Shown here: positions 43,301 through 45,588 of the stretch, one piece after another
Numbering within the stretch: the stretch's first letter is position 1
How the letters are laid out: every line of letters begins with the position of its first letter
DNA from: an uncultured Bacteroides sp.
GTDB taxonomy: Bacteria; Bacteroidota; Bacteroidia; Bacteroidales; Bacteroidaceae
Reading direction: 5' to 3'
Length of the DNA: 45,588 bases
Assembly: GCA_949288715.1 (NCBI GenBank)
Contig: CASELH010000015.1
Location: 1 to 45,588 of the forward strand
The notes under the pieces: generated by a model
Told to the model about the DNA's origin: nothing
The model's input: the letters and a program-made list of their open reading frames with translations, nothing else
Databases searched by the model: none
Position numbers and translations under genes: made by a program

Positions 43301-43556
43301 ATTGCATGTGGAAGCCGCGGCTGGTGGAGGCGATGGGGGGTTGTTGTTGGTTGAATTGGAAAGAGCCGGGATAGGGTTGGTCGGTCACCATCCAGGCACA
43401 CTTGCCCGTGCCGCTGTCGTCGTTCAGCGTCCAGCCGTCGGGCAGCTTGCCGGCCGAGAAGTCTTCGTGCCAGAAGTCCTGCTGCACGGTCTGCGCCGTG
43501 GCGGGCACGGCCAGCAGGGCGGCAAGCAATGCGGTGTGTAGTACGTTTTTTTTCAT
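40371..43556 (-). CDS. GH31 glycoside hydrolase with N-terminal accessory domains
   Basis: A 1061-residue secreted enzyme; start chosen at 43556 (MKKNVLHTALLAALLAVPATAQ) because of the signal peptide. Residues ~25-210 form a jelly-roll domain of MAM/carbohydrate-binding type (WHEDFSAGKLPDGWTLNDDS), then an Ig-like CARDB-type domain (~215-320), then the GH31 N-domain, barrel and C-terminal beta-sandwich. The nucleophile is D670 in KLDVAWIG and the acid/base is D721 in WSGDQYSNW, the GH31 pattern. The substrate could be an alpha-glucoside, alpha-galactoside or alpha-xyloside; KLDVAW, without the DMNE form of alpha-glucosidases, hints at a non-glucosidase subfamily. A repeat-like DNA stretch lies near the C-terminus. 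Confidence 0.9.
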   Translation of the reverse strand: MKKNVLHTALLAALLAVPATAQTVQQDFWHEDFSAGKLPDGWTLNDDSGTGKCAWMVTDQPYPGSFQFNQQQPPIASTSRGFHMQYRPGVVTGDEVTKWNQRKEYPDASFQTAAIDCRGRDKVLLRFEHNFRWNSWFTAKGAGLYVGVSNDGKTWTEFNVTPSLPAATSVHTPVREELNISDVAGNQATVYLRFAWRGIFSWYWMVDDIALCEPLKRDVAVTALTSHREDNNTFTTSDTLRVRVKNLGAEAVTQPLQLTATIDGDMQLTATLDASPQAPLAFNEEREVAFPPVNLEGLGSHKLSFHVDLDGDERTDNNTLDTKLYASKMQLGRVTAFKKLSGHEFEFASRFSKAKLIFYTDDIFRLWLAPDGEYTNPAGDEIVVDYGVKSPSVSVSTGGSYYKFTTRRCVVRVYKDPMRIALYSRDNRTLIFEEAEPITFGTQTWQTLKRAADEQFYGGGMQHGHYAHAGRKIDIAVTGWDDGQVSNPAPFYMSTRGYGVFRNTFAPGKYSFNGEKDGMRTQDGIAVKTVEQTSRLQHDENRFDAFYFYGPSLKEVLDRYTDITGKPFMPAMWMLTLGDADCYNNLEQRVKWPQRTPDVITQVADEYIRHDMPRGWILPNDGYGCGYTQLDSVVTELKKRGFYTGLWTENGVDKIAYEVGTCGTRLCKLDVAWIGAGYDFALNGCKSAFNGIQDNTNERGFVWSVCGWAGTQRYSTIWSGDQYSNWDYIRYHIPTVAGAGLSAFNAATSDIDGIFGGSARTYTRDLQWKCFTPIMMVMSGWADVDKQPWLYGHPYETINRNYLRLKMRLLPYLYSYCREAHETGVPTVRAMMLEFPDDQVAQGDTARYQFMSGEWLLVAPVFKPGNRRDNIYFPEGEWYDYWDGTVYQGGQWLERYDAPLDRLPVFVREGAIIPMYPYMDYVGQKPADVLTLDLFPSARKATAFTLYEDDLLTRDHEKGAFAKTRIELQTDAKGTTHVRIHAADGSFEGLPTGRSYRCRLRLKGSPAGVSVNGEALPFVESAAALEAAPQGCYYDAADHGGRLHVKTARLATNRDVDITIK
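40569..40612 (-). repeat. GTAGC/ACGC repeat sequence inside the GH31 coding sequence
   Basis: On the coding strand GGTAGCTTTGAAGGCC is followed by TACCGACCGGGCGTTCCTAC, the latter identical over 20 bp to 31422-31441 in the GH2 gene but read in another frame. It encodes GSFEGLPTGRSYR, which matches a conserved GH31 C-terminal motif, so the repeat-like DNA overlaps conserved protein. Confidence 0.75.
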
Positions 43557-43650
43557 AAAGTGGTATTTAGTTAATAAGTCACCCCGGCCTGCGGCGGGGC
43601 ATTCATTATCTGTCACCAAAAAGATAGAGATTTAGCTTCATTTACATCGG

Positions 43651-43658
43651 CAAAGATA
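43651..43658 (-). promoter_or_regulatory. Bacteroides-type -7 box for GH31
   Basis: Reads TATCTTTG on the minus strand, 95 nt upstream of the GH31 start. It lies in the 449-bp gap that otherwise holds repeats. Confidence 0.5.
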
Positions 43659-43722
43659 AGCATTTATATGATATTCCCGCGAGGGAAGGGAGGGAAAATG
43701 ATAAATTGGCGGAGTAATTTTC

Positions 43723-43914
43723 AGGTGCGGATTACGCGGATTTCACGGATTTATTATTGTCATGCTGAACGTTGTTCTCCCCCGATAACGGGGGAGGTAA
43801 GAGGGGGTAGTGAAGCATCTCCCTGTGCTTGTAGGAGATTCTTCACTGCGTTCAGAATGACAGAGCGAATTTTACGAATAATTTTAATCCGTGAAATCCG
43901 CGTAATCCGCACCT
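43723..43914. repeat. 192-bp derivative of the GxxExxY inverted-repeat element, with nested hairpin
   Basis: Arms AGGTGCGGATTACGCGGATT... and ...TCCGCGTAATCCGCACCT. Both arms carry the same change relative to the other copies (C to T on the left, G to A on the right), so the pairing is preserved. The interior is occupied by a TGTCAT-type hairpin. Confidence 0.88.
43759..43862. repeat. TGTCAT...TGACA hairpin nested inside the 43723-43914 element
   Basis: TGTCATGCTGAACG (43759) pairs with CGTTCAGAATGACA (43849-43862), and the inner AGATTCTTCACT pairs with AGTGAAGCATCT. It is related to 11511-11592 and lies wholly within the outer inverted repeat. Confidence 0.8.
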
Positions 43915-43930
43915 AAACTAAATTCCCTTT

Positions 43931-44013
43931 CCCAGCGTAGGAAGGCTGCCGCGCCAGCGTTCCAACCCTTGCTTCCGGGGGTTGAAACCCCGGCGCGGTG
44001 GGGTTTCAACGCT
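43931..44013. repeat. GTAGC/ACGC palindromic repeat cluster overlapping the sulfatase stop
   Basis: Modules CAGCGTAGGAAGGCTGCC, CAGCGTTCCAACCC, GGGGTTGAAACCCC and GGGGTTTCAACGC. The TGA stop of the sulfatase (44006-44008) lies in the last module. Confidence 0.75.
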
Positions 44014-45457
44014 GCTGCCACTCTTGGGGCAGCAGGGGGAAGTTGGCGTTGCGCACGTGCTGCTGCTCCATCAGGGCCTTCAGCTCGGCTGCCTTTTCGG
44101 GATAGTCGGCCAGGAGGTTGTGGCGCTCGGAGGGGTCGGAGGCGATGTTGTAGAGCTCATAGTAGTCGTCGGGCGTGCTGACGTTGAGGTGCACCAGCTT
44201 CCAGTCGCCCTGGCGCACGGCCTGGCGCCCGCCGCCTTCCTGGAACTCGAAGTAGAGGAAGTCGTGCTGCTTCTGCCCTTTCCGCCCCGTGAGGAGGGGC
44301 AGCAGGCTGATGCCGTCTTCGCCCTCGCGGGCCTTGGCCTTGGGCGAGACGATGTCGCGGAAGGTGGGCAGCAGGTCCCAGAAGGCGCACATGAAGTCGG
44401 TCTGCGAATGCGGCTGCACGTGTCCCGGCCAGGACACAATCATGGGCACGCGGATGCCGCCCTCGTAGAGGTCGCGCTTGTAGCCGCGGTAGATGCCGTT
44501 GCTGTTGAAGAAGTCGGGATCGGCGCCGCCCTCCAGGTGGGGGCCGTTGTCGCTGGCAAAGATGATGATGGTGTTGTCATACAGCCCCTTCTCCTTCAGC
44601 TTGGCCACGAGCTGGCCCACGTAGACGTCCAGTCGCGTCACCATGGCGGCAAACGTGGCGTGGGGCCAGAACTGCGAGCAGTATCCGCCCTTGCGGAAGG
44701 AGGGGCTGCCCGGCTCGGCGCCCTTGAAGGGTCGCTCGGGGTACTTGCCACGGAACTTCTTGATGATGCTGTCCTCGGGCACGATGAGCTCGGCGTGGGG
44801 GATGATGGTGGGGTACCACAGGAAGAACGGCTGGTCGGCCGTCTGCCGGTCCAGATACTCCAGCGCCTTGCCGTGGATGAGGTCTTGCGAGTAGGTGCCC
44901 TTGCCGTACTGCACACTGAGCGTATTGTCCGTGAGCTCCACGCGCCGGTCGTTGTCCCACAGGTGGTCGGGGTAGTAGCTGTGCGCCAGCAGCTGGCAGT
45001 TGTAGCCGTAGAAGGTGTCGCAACCCTGCCGTTTGGGGTCGCCCGTAGAGCCTATGAAGCCCAGCCCCCACTTGCCGAAGGCGGCGGTGCGGTAGCCTGC
45101 GTCCTTGAAGACGTGGAAGAAGGTGTAGGCATCTTCCGGCAAGGGGAACTGCCCTTCGGGCGCCAGCTCGATGTTGCCGCGGATGTAGCCGTGGCCACTG
45201 TGCAGCCCCGTGAGCAGGGCCGAGCGCGAAGGGGCGCTCACCGTGGTGCCCGAGTAGCACTGGGTGAAGCGCATGCCCGAGCGGGCCAGGGCGTCGATGT
45301 TGGGTGTCTCGAACTTCTCCTGCCCGTAGCAGCTCAGGTCGCCATAGCCCAGGTCGTCGGCCAGGATGAACACAATGTTGGGCTTCTGTTGGGCGGCGGC
45401 TCCGGCCGCGCTGCCCAGGCCCAGAAGCAGGGTGGTGTATAAGAGGTTGGTTTGCAT
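44006..45457 (-). CDS. Ser-type sulfatase (family S1), secreted
   Basis: A 483-residue sulfatase with signal MQTNLLYTTLLLGLGSAAGAAAQ. The formylglycine site is S74 in SAPSRSALLTG (S-x-P-S-R), again the anSME-dependent serine form. Metal ligands lie in ADDLGYGDLSCYG and FASDNGPH; GKWGLG replaces the commoner GKWHLG. The N-terminal GHGYIRGN following the catalytic helix is typical of several glycan sulfatase subfamilies. It is the most upstream visible gene of the minus-strand PUL arm, so sulfate removal probably precedes GH31 and GH2 trimming. The stop codon falls in palindromic repeat DNA, and a copy of the ~400-bp element begins 35 bp upstream of the start. Confidence 0.94.
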   Translation of the reverse strand: MQTNLLYTTLLLGLGSAAGAAAQQKPNIVFILADDLGYGDLSCYGQEKFETPNIDALARSGMRFTQCYSGTTVSAPSRSALLTGLHSGHGYIRGNIELAPEGQFPLPEDAYTFFHVFKDAGYRTAAFGKWGLGFIGSTGDPKRQGCDTFYGYNCQLLAHSYYPDHLWDNDRRVELTDNTLSVQYGKGTYSQDLIHGKALEYLDRQTADQPFFLWYPTIIPHAELIVPEDSIIKKFRGKYPERPFKGAEPGSPSFRKGGYCSQFWPHATFAAMVTRLDVYVGQLVAKLKEKGLYDNTIIIFASDNGPHLEGGADPDFFNSNGIYRGYKRDLYEGGIRVPMIVSWPGHVQPHSQTDFMCAFWDLLPTFRDIVSPKAKAREGEDGISLLPLLTGRKGQKQHDFLYFEFQEGGGRQAVRQGDWKLVHLNVSTPDDYYELYNIASDPSERHNLLADYPEKAAELKALMEQQHVRNANFPLLPQEWQQR

Positions 45458-45491
45458 AATGTTTTTGTTTTAAATTACATTTAATTTGTTG

Positions 45492-45588
45492 TGTACTTTT
45501 CTTTTTGCCTTGACGCAAAAAGAAAAGATACCAAAAGAAAAAAGTCAAGCGCTGAATCTCCGGGGCTACTCCGAGCACGTTTTTGCTA
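45492..45588. mobile_element. Second copy of the ~400-bp inverted-end element (cut by window edge)
   Basis: Matches 27709 onwards almost base for base (TGTACTTTTCTTTTTGCC, AAGCGCTGAA, CGGGGCTACTCCGAGCACG, TTTTTGCTA) with a few single-base differences. It begins just upstream of the sulfatase and runs off the right edge. Confidence 0.85.

Noticed and set aside
40614-43541. A 975-codon open frame on the plus strand opposite GH31
   Set aside because: Antisense shadow of the GH31 gene; repetitive Val/Gly/His/Ala composition and no motifs.

Overview
This is a GC-rich Bacteroidales chromosome segment. It carries SusC/SusD pairs typical of Bacteroidota, many -7 boxes of the Bacteroides TAnnTTTG type (mostly TATCTTTGC or TACCTTTGC), SDDD-type lipoprotein export signals and Ser-type anaerobic sulfatases. 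The species cannot be named from the sequence. There are no rRNA genes, no recognisable tRNAs, no CRISPR array and no complete transposase-bearing IS.

Layout. Positions 1-1349 hold the start of an epimerase and a cation efflux (CDF) transporter on the minus strand. Positions 1728-6109 form a rearranged SUF iron-sulfur locus: sufS, a DUF486 membrane protein, sufC and sufD, with no sufB. A small AT-rich GxxExxY gene, bounded exactly by 34-bp perfect inverted repeats, sits between sufC and sufD. Positions 6245-10267 (minus) hold a Ser-type sulfatase, a kinase of the N-acetylhexosamine kinase type and a DUF2851 protein. Positions 10675-14784 (plus) hold dapB, two tandem signal-peptidase-I genes and a wbqC-like gene; the second signal peptidase has lost both catalytic residues.

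Positions 14961-45457 look like a polysaccharide utilisation locus. It starts from a strong Bacteroides promoter (14961-14993) and a roughly 300-nt leader. It contains SusC, SusD, two surface lipoproteins, a tandem beta-helix protein, GH2 plus malectin, a lyase-GH88 fusion, a second GH2, an SDR and UxuA (uronate catabolism), and an outer-membrane barrel candidate. A minus-strand arm follows with a LacZ-type GH2, a GH31 and a second Ser-type sulfatase. The combined logic is binding, lyase cleavage, removal of the unsaturated uronate, exo-trimming of beta- and alpha-linked sugars, desulfation and channelling of uronate to KDG. The target is probably a uronate-containing, galactose-rich and possibly sulfated glycan; this is inference. 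No regulator is present in the window.

The most unusual content is the repeat landscape. At least five families of palindromic repeats fill almost every gap: (1) GTAGC/ACGC modules with a small set of discrete six-base cores; (2) the GxxExxY-type inverted repeats, with gene-less derivatives; (3) TGTCAT...TGACA hairpins, one nested inside family 2; (4) palindromes made of seven-base tandem repeats that abut stop codons; (5) a ~400-bp element with TTTTCTTTT-type inverted ends. Family 1 also occurs inside two glycosidase genes, where an identical 20-bp stretch is read in different frames.
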